This document shows, in pieces, positions 54,869 through 63,245 of a stretch of 64,000 nucleotides of DNA. The first letter of the stretch is position 1. Every line of letters begins with the position of its first letter. A model generated the notes under the pieces. The model saw only the letters and a program-made list of their open reading frames with translations. It did no database searches and was not told the origin of the DNA. This DNA is from Billgrantia azerbaijanica (GTDB taxonomy: Bacteria > Pseudomonadota > Gammaproteobacteria > Pseudomonadales > Halomonadaceae), in assembly GCA_004551485.1 (NCBI GenBank), contig SBLD01000010.1:69185-133184 (forward strand), read 5' to 3'. Both the position numbers and the translations under genes were made by a program.

Positions 54869-54889
54869 AAACGATTCTTATTCTTTTTC
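54869..54889. promoter_or_regulatory. Fur-box-like site upstream of fecI-type gene
   Basis: AAACGATTCTTATTCTTTTTC on the plus strand (read as GAAAAAGAATAAGAATCGTTT on minus) is a strongly AT-rich stretch, 25 bases upstream of the sigma start, resembling Fur sites. It would link the surface-signalling system to iron starvation. Confidence 0.5.
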
Positions 54890-54977
54890 AATACCACCTA
54901 CGCTGTCAATGGTTGCTCTTCGTTGCCCAAGCGACGGCTGCGCAGGAAGCCATCACCAAACAGGGGCGCGCCCCTCC

Positions 54978-55913
54978 TTACTCCTCGCAATCGCGACAGT
55001 GATTCACTTCGACGGTGAGATGATCGATTCCCGGCACTTCGGCAAGCAAGCGATGATAATGCGCCGTGGGCCGGGGGTAGTGGGTTACCACGGACAGGAT
55101 GCAGGCTCGGCTCGCCTGCCCGACACGCCACACATGCAGGTCAGCGACTTCATGATCCGGCTGAGCCCCAATGAGGCGACGCACCTCATCTACCACCTCG
55201 CTATGATCCTCGGCATCCAGCAACACCCGTGAACTGCTCACCGCCAGCCCCCAGGCCCAATAGCCCACGACCACGGCGCCCACCAGCCCCATGAGCGGGT
55301 CCAGGAAGCTCCAACCCAAGAACATGCCACCACCCAATGCCGCGATAGCCAGCAGCGAGGTCAAGGCATCGGCCAGGACGTGCAGGTAGGCGGCCTTCAG
55401 GTTGTGATCCGTGTGGCCGTGGCCGTCTCCGTGGCCATGACCATGCTCGTGGTGGTGATCGTCCCGCAGCAGCCAAGCACTGGCCAGGTTGACCGTCAGT
55501 CCCAGCAGGGCCACCAGCATCGCCTCGCCAAAGTGAATGGCCACCGGCTGCATCAGCCGTTGCAGCGACTCCCAGGCCATCCAGAGCGCACCGGCTCCCA
55601 GCAGCAGAGCATTGGTATAGCCAGCCAATGGAGCAATCTTGCCGGTACCGAAGGTGAAGCGCTCACTGCCGGCGTAGTGTCTCGCCACACGATAAGCCAG
55701 CACGGCCAGACCAAGCGCCGCGGTATGGCCGGCCATGTGCCAGCCATCCGCCAGCAGCGCCATGGAACCGGTCAACCAGCCGGCCCACAGCTCCAGGAGC
55801 ATGGTCACGGAGGTGAGCCCGACCACCCACAGGGTCCGCCGCTCGGCACGACGCTCGGCGCGCGTGGTGAAATCATGCCGGTGCTGCCAAAGTCCAAGGT
55901 CGTGAGTCATCAT
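54978..55913 (-). CDS. Cation diffusion facilitator, DmeF-like
   Basis: 311-residue CDF transporter exporting divalent metals. The N-terminal ERRTLWVVGLTSVTMLLEL and GSMALLADGWHMAGHTAAL with paired Asp/His ligands (ADGWH, HVLADALTS) are typical of the DmeF Co/Ni group. The cytoplasmic His-rich loop HHHEHGHGHGDGHGHTDH lies between helices IV and V. The C-terminal domain ends NHCRDCEE. ATG 55913 has GGGAG 6 bases upstream. It lies 59 bases after the acyl-CoA dehydrogenase and may belong to that operon, perhaps for metal tolerance with a metallophore. Confidence 0.9.
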   Translation of the reverse strand: MMTHDLGLWQHRHDFTTRAERRAERRTLWVVGLTSVTMLLELWAGWLTGSMALLADGWHMAGHTAALGLAVLAYRVARHYAGSERFTFGTGKIAPLAGYTNALLLGAGALWMAWESLQRLMQPVAIHFGEAMLVALLGLTVNLASAWLLRDDHHHEHGHGHGDGHGHTDHNLKAAYLHVLADALTSLLAIAALGGGMFLGWSFLDPLMGLVGAVVVGYWAWGLAVSSSRVLLDAEDHSEVVDEVRRLIGAQPDHEVADLHVWRVGQASRACILSVVTHYPRPTAHYHRLLAEVPGIDHLTVEVNHCRDCEE

Positions 55914-55972
55914 GCGCTACTCCCATCACAAGGTTGAGGCTGCATTGGGCGATGAGAACAAAGCAAGAGGCT

Positions 55973-57121
55973 TCACAGCGGCACCACCCCTCTCTCGAGC
56001 AGGCTGCGCGCGATCATGACCCGATGGATTTCCGAGGTGCCATCGTACAGCCGGAAAACCCGGGCGTCGCGGTAGCAGCGCTCGATCGGCAGCTCCGTGC
56101 AATAGCCCATGCCGCCAAAGATCTGCACCGCGCTGTCGGCGACGCGCCCCAGCATTTCCGAAGCGAACAACTTCACCATCGACACCTTCTCGCGCGCATC
56201 CCGTCCCTGGTCGATTTCCCAGGCTGCATTGAGAACCATCATCCTGGCGGCATAGATTTCGGTCTGCATGTCCGCCAGCATCTTCTGCACCATCTGGAAG
56301 CTGCCGATCGGGGCTCCGAACTGGCAGCGCTGCTGTGCGAACTCGGCTGACATTTCCAGCAGTTTCGAGGCCATGCCGACCGCCCTGGCGCCGACATAGG
56401 CAAGCCGCGCGACATTGATCAGGCCCAGCACGAGCGACATGCCGCGCCCCGGTTCGCCGAGCAACTGCTCCGCCCCGATCCGGCAGTTGGTGAAGAACAG
56501 CCCGTGCTGATGGGTGCCACGATGCCCCATCATTTCCTGCATCCGTCCCAGTTCCAGGCCCGGCGTGTCGCGGTCAACCAGGAAGCAGGAGATGCCTTCC
56601 TCACAGCGCGCCGTAACGATATACGCGCCGGCGACATCGGCATCGCTGATGAAGTGTTTGCTGCCGTTCAGGAGCCAGCCCTCACGGTCGCGCCTGGCCG
56701 TGGTTCTGATACCGTTTGCGTCCGAACCGGCCCCTGGCTCGCTCATCGCCACCGACACATGGATATCGCCACGCATGGCGGCATGCAGGTACTTCTCGCG
56801 CTGGGCGCCGGTGCAACGGACAAGGATCCCGGGAACATGACCGAACGCGCGCCGCGCCAGCACATCCTTGGTGCGGCCGATCTGCTCATTGACCAGGCAG
56901 AATTCGACGGTACTCAGCCCTCCTCCTCCCACCTCCTCCGGCATATGCATGGCCCACAGCCCCAGCTCCTGGGCCTTGCGCCGCAGGCTGTCGGCGATCC
57001 CGGGATCAATCGCATGGGTTCTTTCGATCTCGTCTTCGAGCGGGTTGAGTTCTTTCGCCACGAACCGTTGCACCGTGGCAACCAGCATCTGCGCTTCGTT
57101 GGGAAGGGAAAAATCGATCAT
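55973..57121 (-). CDS. Acyl-CoA dehydrogenase family protein
   Basis: 382-residue FAD-dependent dehydrogenase. Family motifs VAMSEPGAGSDANGIRT (FAD/substrate loop), GWLLNGSKHFISDAD and FGGMGYCTELPIER are present. The C-terminal motif reads LYDGTSEIHR, so the position of the usual catalytic Glu (YEGT) is Asp360. It overlaps the GH88-like gene by four bases (ATGA). In the cluster it could oxidise a ring or side chain of the acyl-CoA or acyl-adenylate product. Its substrate is unknown. Confidence 0.9.
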   Translation of the reverse strand: MIDFSLPNEAQMLVATVQRFVAKELNPLEDEIERTHAIDPGIADSLRRKAQELGLWAMHMPEEVGGGGLSTVEFCLVNEQIGRTKDVLARRAFGHVPGILVRCTGAQREKYLHAAMRGDIHVSVAMSEPGAGSDANGIRTTARRDREGWLLNGSKHFISDADVAGAYIVTARCEEGISCFLVDRDTPGLELGRMQEMMGHRGTHQHGLFFTNCRIGAEQLLGEPGRGMSLVLGLINVARLAYVGARAVGMASKLLEMSAEFAQQRCQFGAPIGSFQMVQKMLADMQTEIYAARMMVLNAAWEIDQGRDAREKVSMVKLFASEMLGRVADSAVQIFGGMGYCTELPIERCYRDARVFRLYDGTSEIHRVMIARSLLERGVVPL

Positions 57122-58239
57122 CTCGTCGGCTCTCGGATTTCTGGCCAGGCCGCAAGGCCGGCCTGACGGCTCAAGGCGATAGCGAGGAAATACGTGCCCC
57201 AGAGGGATTCCACCTGTTCGATGACGCCTGGACGGGTGGTGTAGCAGGCTCCGTAGAAGAGGCCGCGCAAGGGGCTGCCCGCGGCTTCGTCGAGCACGAG
57301 GTATTCGCTGCGGACGATGGCGGCGAGCTGGGCGCGGGCGTGCCTTTCCAGATCGGCGCCATCGGCAAGCTGGGGGGCCAAGGTCATCATCGCCACCACG
57401 GCGATGGCGGTAGCGGAAAGGTCATACAGGCCGCTGCCGGCCGGCTGCAGTGGCCTGCCTGACGGCCAGCGGCGCAGCCAGTAGCGGCAGGCGTCCTGAG
57501 CAAGGGTGATGTAGGGCTCGCCCCAACGCATCGCCGCCTGTGCCAGTCCCAGCATGACCCAGGCCTGCCCGCGCGGCCACGCCCCCGCCTCGCCATGTCC
57601 CTGCCAGCCGCCTTCGCTGCGAGAGGCCCCAGGATAGAACGCCCCGCTCTCGGTGGCGCAGACCGCAATCAGCGTGTCGGTATGCTGGCGGGCATGGTCT
57701 GGCGCGTCCGTGCCGGCATGGGCCAGCAGCGCAACAAGAGACGCAAGCGAGTCCACGTCGATGCGAAAGCGCCCTTTCGCTCCTCCCCCCATCGCCGTGC
57801 CCAGCGGTATGGCCCGCAAGTCATGGCTGTAGGTGGCGGCGAGGCGGCTCGCGGCCTCTTGCAGCAAGGCACCGGCTTCCTCGTCGTGGAAGCCGTAGGC
57901 GCCACCGGCCGCCCCATACCAGAAGATCAGGCTGCGATTGACGGTGTCGACATCGAGCTTGTTGCGCAGATGCCGGCACAGTTCTGCAGCGCGCTCACGA
58001 TCCACCGGGGCGTGGCCGAGGAGCGCCCGCAGCCACCACAAGCCACACCAGAATCCGCCGACCCAGGAGCCGCCCTCGCTCACCGTCCATTCATCGGAAC
58101 GTCCTGGCGCATAGAGCGGCACTCGCTTCGGAAACCGCCGCCCCAACACTTCCACTCTCGCAAGCAGCGCTTCCAGCGCGTTGCGGCATTCCTCCATGGA
58201 CAAGGCACCTTCGATCAGCCGGCCATCATTCTGCGACAC
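57118..58239 (-). CDS. GH88-like (alpha/alpha)6-barrel protein
   Basis: 373-residue protein whose repeats of paired helices and motifs (SWVGGFWCGLWW, GRFRIDVDSLASLVALL, GAWPRGQAWVMLGLAQAAMR, YDLSATAIAVVAMM) resemble unsaturated glucuronyl hydrolases of family 88. No signal peptide is visible, so it is cytoplasmic. GTG 58239 has GGAGG 5 bases upstream; ATG 58197 is an alternative. It overlaps the MFS gene by 14 bases and the dehydrogenase by four. Why a glycoside-hydrolase-like fold sits in a sulfur-carrier cluster is unclear. Confidence 0.75.
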   Translation of the reverse strand: MSQNDGRLIEGALSMEECRNALEALLARVEVLGRRFPKRVPLYAPGRSDEWTVSEGGSWVGGFWCGLWWLRALLGHAPVDRERAAELCRHLRNKLDVDTVNRSLIFWYGAAGGAYGFHDEEAGALLQEAASRLAATYSHDLRAIPLGTAMGGGAKGRFRIDVDSLASLVALLAHAGTDAPDHARQHTDTLIAVCATESGAFYPGASRSEGGWQGHGEAGAWPRGQAWVMLGLAQAAMRWGEPYITLAQDACRYWLRRWPSGRPLQPAGSGLYDLSATAIAVVAMMTLAPQLADGADLERHARAQLAAIVRSEYLVLDEAAGSPLRGLFYGACYTTRPGVIEQVESLWGTYFLAIALSRQAGLAAWPEIREPTR

Positions 58240-59422
58240 CGGTGCCTCCACGGCGCCGCAATTGCGCCAGGAACAACGACAACACGATGCCCAGCGCCAG
58301 CACCGCCAGCAAGGCTTCCCAGGCGCTCCCCAGGGAGCCGCTGCGTCGCGCCAATTCGCCGATGCTGGCGGGACCGATGGCAAACCCGCCAAAGAAGGCG
58401 GCCGACACCATCCCCGAGGTCGATGCGACGCCACCAAACGCTTCATCCCGGATCAGCATGCTCATGGCGATGGCGTTGGTCGCCACGGCGGTCAGCCCCA
58501 CCCCCATGACAGCGAGCCATAGCAAGGTACTGCTGGCTGCATTGGCTTGCAGGGCAAGCGCAATCGACATCCCGGATACCAGCAGGAGGCCGGCCAGCAG
58601 AAATGCCTCTTCCCGCAGGCGCGCTCCCAAAGGGGTCATCACCAGCCTGGACACCATACCCACTACACCGAAGAGCGCCACCAGCAGCCCCGCTTCGGCC
58701 TGAGCCATCCCCAGGCTGACGGCATAGAGCGGCAGATAGGTGATGAAGGCCGACAAGGCAATACCCACGCAGCACTGGACGGCCATCAGCAGTCCCAGCC
58801 GCAGATTCAGGGTGGTCGCAGCCGCTTTGGCCGCATCCTTGGCTACGGCCTGTCCGGTCTGGCGCAGCGCCAAAAGACTCAACGTCAGTGCGAGCGGCAC
58901 CACCAATGCGAACGCCCCGCGCCAGCCCAGTAGCAACGCGCAGCTTGGCAAAACTGCACCGGCAAAGAGAGCGGCCAATTGCACCCCCGACTGCTTGAGG
59001 CCGACCACGAATGCTTTGTGCTGCGGCGCCACGCGTTGGGCGATCAGAAGGTTGGTCACCGGATTGGCCATCGCCTGCGCCATGCCGAGCAAGGCACTAG
59101 CCAGCAGCAGACTGTAGAAGCCGGGCAGGCTGGCCATCAGCGCGAAGGTGAGCGCGACCGACCCAAACAGCATGGCAAGCCCGTAGCGCACCCCAATGCG
59201 GCTGACCAGCGCCCCCACCCGAAGCGAGAGGATGGCCGCCACGCCGAAGGAGCCGACGGTGAAATAGCCGAGCGACTCCGGGGCGATCGCCAGATCGCGC
59301 ACCAGTTGCGGGCCGAGTGCGCTGACGGCGTAGAGCAGCAGCATGGGCATCGCCATGGCCAGCACCAGCAGGGTCCGGATGCCGAACTCGCGCCCGGCGG
59401 GTATCGCGGTGATGGCCGTCAT
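58226..59422 (-). CDS. MFS transporter
   Basis: 398-residue major facilitator with about 12 membrane helices. RVGALVSRIGVRYGLAMLFG (between helices 2 and 3) is the family loop. It starts MTAITAIPAG at 59422 by ATGA overlap with the ligase stop. It is the likely exporter of the cluster product. Direction and substrate cannot be read from sequence. Confidence 0.9.
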   Translation of the reverse strand: MTAITAIPAGREFGIRTLLVLAMAMPMLLLYAVSALGPQLVRDLAIAPESLGYFTVGSFGVAAILSLRVGALVSRIGVRYGLAMLFGSVALTFALMASLPGFYSLLLASALLGMAQAMANPVTNLLIAQRVAPQHKAFVVGLKQSGVQLAALFAGAVLPSCALLLGWRGAFALVVPLALTLSLLALRQTGQAVAKDAAKAAATTLNLRLGLLMAVQCCVGIALSAFITYLPLYAVSLGMAQAEAGLLVALFGVVGMVSRLVMTPLGARLREEAFLLAGLLLVSGMSIALALQANAASSTLLWLAVMGVGLTAVATNAIAMSMLIRDEAFGGVASTSGMVSAAFFGGFAIGPASIGELARRSGSLGSAWEALLAVLALGIVLSLFLAQLRRRGGTGVAE

Positions 59423-61068
59423 GCCGGCGCTCCCGCCACGGACCCCACGAATTCGAGTTCCGCGGCCAGCCGCTTCTTGTCCACCTTTCCTGCCGGGCTG
59501 AGCGGCAGGTTCCGATAGAAGCAAAGGTAATCGGGCAGCTTGCCGGTCTCCAACCCTTGCTGGCGGAAATACCGATTGAGCTCCTCCAGCGACGGCCGCG
59601 GCGAACCTTCCTTCACGGTCAGGCAAATGCAGACGCGCTGCCCAAGGTCGGCGTCCGGCACCGCGATGCAGGCCGAACCCACGATATCGGGATGCGAGGT
59701 GGCGATGTTCTCGATCTGGACGGGGCTGATGTTGGCTCCGCCCCGGATGATGACGTCCTTCTTGCGGCCGGCCAGGATCAGATAGCCCTGAGCGTCGAGG
59801 TAGCCCAGATCGCCGGTATGGACCCAGCCTTCATTGTCGCGGTACCTGGCGTCCAGTTCCGGCGCATTGACGTACTGCATCGGACTCAGCGGGCCGCGGG
59901 CGACGATCTCGCCGCACGTTCCTGAAGGCATCGCATTGCCCTCGTCGTCGACGATCTGGATTTCGCACACCGAGGGATTGGGGCGGCCCACGCTCTTGAA
60001 CACGACCTCCGGCGAATCATCCGGGGTGGTGTGGCAATTCACCCCGTCGGCGGAACCATAGAGGCTGACGAAGCGGCATCCGAAGGCCTCGACGCAGCGC
60101 TGGATAGTGGTTTGGTCGATGACGGAACCGCCACTGACGATGGCCTGCAGGCTGGATTTGTCCACCACCGCCAACGCCGGATCGGCGGCGATGCGCTGGA
60201 ACATGGTGGGCACCCCCAGCAGGTGGGTCGGCTTCAGCTCCTCGATGGCGCGAATGGCCGCGGATACGTCGAACTGGGGCAAGAGTGCGATGCTTCCCCC
60301 GAGCCACGACAGCACGCCGAAGGTGGCGGATGAGCCAAACGCTGACCCCAGCGGCACCAAGTACATCCCACGGAAGTTTTTACCATCTGGATACAGACAC
60401 TGGAGAAAACGCCCCCGGCCGCCGACCAGGGCATTGTGCGAGTAGGCAACAAGCTTGGGTTCTGACTCCGTACCCGAGGAGACCAGCAGCCGCACCGGTG
60501 TATCGGCGCACACTTCGGGCAGCCCCTCATCAGCCAGGGGCGCCCCCTGGAGCAAGGCTTCCAGCCTGTGCCAGCCATCCCGCGGAGTGCCGTCCACGAT
60601 CAGGAAACGCAGCGACAGGACGGTCGGCCGCAAATCCTCCACCAACTGACATATGTCCATGTCGGCGTCGTGCTGACTGACGATGAAGGCGCGGGCACCG
60701 CAGCGCCTGAGGAGCGACTCGATATCCAGCCGCCCCCGGCCCGGCGGGAATGGCACCACCACGGCGCCCAGCGCGGCCACGGCCAGGTCGATGGCGCTGC
60801 AATGCCAACCGTTGCTCAACTGGTAGGCGACGACGTCCCCCGCCACGATTCCCATCGCCCGGAAACCGCCGGCCAGCCGGAGGACCGCATCGTGCAACTG
60901 CGCATAGGTAATGCGCTGGCCGGGCGCGAGCACGGCCGGGGCATCCGGCTGGCGTTGTACCTGCTCGGCGAACAAGCGGTATACGGAGCGGTCCGGATAG
61001 CTGCCGTCCTCCTTCCATTGCCGGCGAAGCGGGGACGGGATCAGATCGATGATGCCTGCGCTGTTCAT
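59419..61068 (-). CDS. AMP-dependent acyl-CoA synthetase/acid ligase
   Basis: 549-residue adenylate-forming ligase. Core motifs are SSGTESEPKLVAYSHN (P-loop; usually SSGTTG), GWVHTGDLGYLD, AGRKKDVIIRGGANISP and the C-terminal catalytic lysine SPAGKVDKK. ATG 61068 overlaps the CaiB-like stop (ATGA) and has GGAG 6 bases upstream; another ATG at 61080 lacks such a site. With the sulfur carrier in the same operon it would activate a carboxylic acid as an adenylate for sulfur transfer, as in PDTC and thioquinolobactin pathways. Confidence 0.92.
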   Translation of the reverse strand: MNSAGIIDLIPSPLRRQWKEDGSYPDRSVYRLFAEQVQRQPDAPAVLAPGQRITYAQLHDAVLRLAGGFRAMGIVAGDVVAYQLSNGWHCSAIDLAVAALGAVVVPFPPGRGRLDIESLLRRCGARAFIVSQHDADMDICQLVEDLRPTVLSLRFLIVDGTPRDGWHRLEALLQGAPLADEGLPEVCADTPVRLLVSSGTESEPKLVAYSHNALVGGRGRFLQCLYPDGKNFRGMYLVPLGSAFGSSATFGVLSWLGGSIALLPQFDVSAAIRAIEELKPTHLLGVPTMFQRIAADPALAVVDKSSLQAIVSGGSVIDQTTIQRCVEAFGCRFVSLYGSADGVNCHTTPDDSPEVVFKSVGRPNPSVCEIQIVDDEGNAMPSGTCGEIVARGPLSPMQYVNAPELDARYRDNEGWVHTGDLGYLDAQGYLILAGRKKDVIIRGGANISPVQIENIATSHPDIVGSACIAVPDADLGQRVCICLTVKEGSPRPSLEELNRYFRQQGLETGKLPDYLCFYRNLPLSPAGKVDKKRLAAELEFVGSVAGAPA

Positions 61069-62939
61069 GTAAAGCTCCATGGAGAATTGACCTGCGCATA
61101 GGCGCCGGCGGACATCGAACGGCTGGCTAGCGCGTCCAGCGGCAAACGGGAAAGGTCCTCGATCACCAGGGCGGCCGGTATGCCCGCCTCTTCGAAAAGC
61201 CGTAGCCAGTCCTCGGCACGCTTTGCCAGGAGGGCCTGGGCCAGTTGCGGCGCCAGTTCGTCGAAGTCGGCAGCAATCGGCAGTCCCAGGACCGAGCTCA
61301 AGCGCACCCGGCTTTGGCCGCGGCTACAATCCACGGCCAGCAAACCATCGGCGGTGGCAAATACCGCGCTGGCGGCAACATTTGGCGAGAGATCCTCGCC
61401 TCTCACGGCTGCCTCCAATGCATCACCACAAAGCAGGCTGGCAGCACCGGCGAGCGAGGTGTATACGGCGCCCCCGGCATTGGCGACGAACCGCCCGAAC
61501 AGCGCTGCCGTGATGCCCTGTGCCGCAACCGCTCCGCCCAGCACATCGAGGGCGGTAAACAGCGTGCCGCCACGCGCACCGGAAGCCTCGGCTATCCGAC
61601 TGGCAACCCCCGTCCAGGCTTGCGCCATGAAATCCGTACCGGGCAAGCCGGGCGCATCGGAGTCGCTGCCCCATCCTCCCGCGTAGGCGTATATCAGCGC
61701 TGGCTGCACCTGAAGCAGATCGCCCTTGTCCAACCCGAACTCGGCCGCCTTGCCCGGCGCCCAGTTATGCAGGAAGACGTCCGCGTCACGCACGAGCGCT
61801 TTCAGTTGGGCTTGCCCAGCGGACGATTTGAGGTCGATCTCTATCACCATCTTGAGGCGGTTGAGCGCATCGAACCGGGCCGAGCATCCTCCGGCCATCG
61901 GCGGCATGCCGCGCAGGGAATCGCCACCGGGCGGCTCGATGCGGATGACCTTCGCCCCCAGCGACGCCAGCAGATGCCCGGCCAGCGGCCCCTGGATGCG
62001 GCGGCACGACTCGACGACGGTCAGGCCGCTCAAAGGCAGCTTGCCCGGCGCTGTCGCCGGCCACTCGCCTCCAGGCCGGCCGGTAAAGGAGAAGGCCCAT
62101 GGCCCTTGCGCCAGCAGCGAAGCGGCGTCCGGATCGCGGGCGCGCTCGGCGAGCGTTCGCACCGGACATAGCGCGATGCCGCTTTCCCCCGCCAGCTCGT
62201 ACACTCGCGCGTACGGAAGGGCAGCAACGGCAGCCAGCAATGGGGCGGGTTGGGGCGCGATTGCCTTGGCATAGCGCAGCTGAAAGGATCGCCATCCCGC
62301 TCCGGCCACTTCTCGAGCAACGCCGGCAGCCTCCCAGAACCGCAGCCACGGCCCGGCCTCCAGAGCCTCCAGTTCGAACCGCACGCCGTCGGCCGATACG
62401 AAGGGGGGCTGATCATCCGCAAAGAGCCGTCCCGGCAACAGGTGCTCGGCGTCTTCCGGTGCCGTGGCGTCGGCCAGGTACTGGCCGACGGCAAGCAAGG
62501 CCGCGGCATATAGGGAGGTATCGCAACGATCGAAGCGCCCTCCCCGCAACTGGCCGACGGCACAAGCGATGGCGCCCTGCAGTGCCAGTACGCTCGCAAG
62601 CGTGGACACATAGTCCACCCCCAACGGGCGTGCACCGCCGGCGGCGCGGCCATGGACCGACATCAGGCCGGATGCCGCCTGCAACAGCATTTCGCTCACC
62701 GGGCGGGAATCTTGCTCACCCCACCCATGCAAGGTGGTATCCACAACCTTGGTAAAGGGCGTGCACAAGCCGAAGGAAAAACCATGTGCCGTTCGCAACC
62801 CCTCGGTCTGCTCGCAACGCATGCCGAGTGCGCCGGCCTGGTAGCCCAAGCGGTGGCACACCGCGGCGAAACCCGGCGGTTCGGAGCCGAAAGCGGCCCG
62901 CAGGGAGCAATCGATCAATGGTCGGGTCATCGCGGCCAT
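61065..62939 (-). CDS. CaiB/BaiF-type CoA-transferase, double domain
   Basis: 624-residue protein, about 220 residues longer than typical CaiB/BaiF enzymes. The C-terminal two-thirds (from LSGLTVVESCRRIQGPLAGHL) is a full family III CoA-transferase with the catalytic-Asp region PGLPGTDFMAQAWTG. The N-terminal third (GVDYVSTLASVLALQGAIA and FDRCDTSLYAAALLAV) resembles a degenerate second copy of the same fold. ATG 62939 is directly preceded by GAGGA; ATG 62930 is 9 bases from it and equally plausible. It lies 7 bases after the sulfur carrier gene. Confidence 0.85.
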   Translation of the reverse strand: MAAMTRPLIDCSLRAAFGSEPPGFAAVCHRLGYQAGALGMRCEQTEGLRTAHGFSFGLCTPFTKVVDTTLHGWGEQDSRPVSEMLLQAASGLMSVHGRAAGGARPLGVDYVSTLASVLALQGAIACAVGQLRGGRFDRCDTSLYAAALLAVGQYLADATAPEDAEHLLPGRLFADDQPPFVSADGVRFELEALEAGPWLRFWEAAGVAREVAGAGWRSFQLRYAKAIAPQPAPLLAAVAALPYARVYELAGESGIALCPVRTLAERARDPDAASLLAQGPWAFSFTGRPGGEWPATAPGKLPLSGLTVVESCRRIQGPLAGHLLASLGAKVIRIEPPGGDSLRGMPPMAGGCSARFDALNRLKMVIEIDLKSSAGQAQLKALVRDADVFLHNWAPGKAAEFGLDKGDLLQVQPALIYAYAGGWGSDSDAPGLPGTDFMAQAWTGVASRIAEASGARGGTLFTALDVLGGAVAAQGITAALFGRFVANAGGAVYTSLAGAASLLCGDALEAAVRGEDLSPNVAASAVFATADGLLAVDCSRGQSRVRLSSVLGLPIAADFDELAPQLAQALLAKRAEDWLRLFEEAGIPAALVIEDLSRLPLDALASRSMSAGAYAQVNSPWSFT

Positions 62940-62946
62940 TCCTCGA

Positions 62947-63219
62947 TCAACCTCCCGCCACCGCCGGCAGGATGGTGACATTGTCGCCATCGCGCAAAGT
63001 CGTGTCGAGGTTGTCGGCAAAACGCACGTCGTCGTCATTGACGTAGATATTGACGAAGCTGTGCGCCTTGCCTTCGGCAACCAAACGCTTCTTGATGCCG
63101 GGATAGAATTGTTCGAGGTTGTCGATCAGTTCGGCCAGAGTGCGACCATGGGCGGTAACCTGCTTTTGGTCCCCGGTCAGTGGACGCAGGATAGTAGGAA
63201 TGGTGACGGCGATTTGCAT
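62947..63219 (-). CDS. MoaD/ThiS-like sulfur-carrier protein
   Basis: 90-residue ubiquitin-fold carrier. It starts MQIAVTIPTILRPLTGDQK and ends TILPAVAGG; the free C-terminal Gly-Gly (89-90) is the site of adenylation and thiocarboxylation. No C-terminal residue follows the GG, so the JAMM protease is not strictly required to expose it. It lies 26 bases after the JAMM gene. Its base composition (about 52% GC over 63001-63060, counted by eye) is well below that of the iron island. Confidence 0.92.
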   Translation of the reverse strand: MQIAVTIPTILRPLTGDQKQVTAHGRTLAELIDNLEQFYPGIKKRLVAEGKAHSFVNIYVNDDDVRFADNLDTTLRDGDNVTILPAVAGG

Positions 63220-63245
63220 AAACGTTCCCTGTTGTTTGGATGGAT

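Noticed and set aside
54834-55232. Plus-strand frame across the fecI/CDF gap
   Set aside because: Mostly antisense to the CDF gene and overlaps the Fur-like site.
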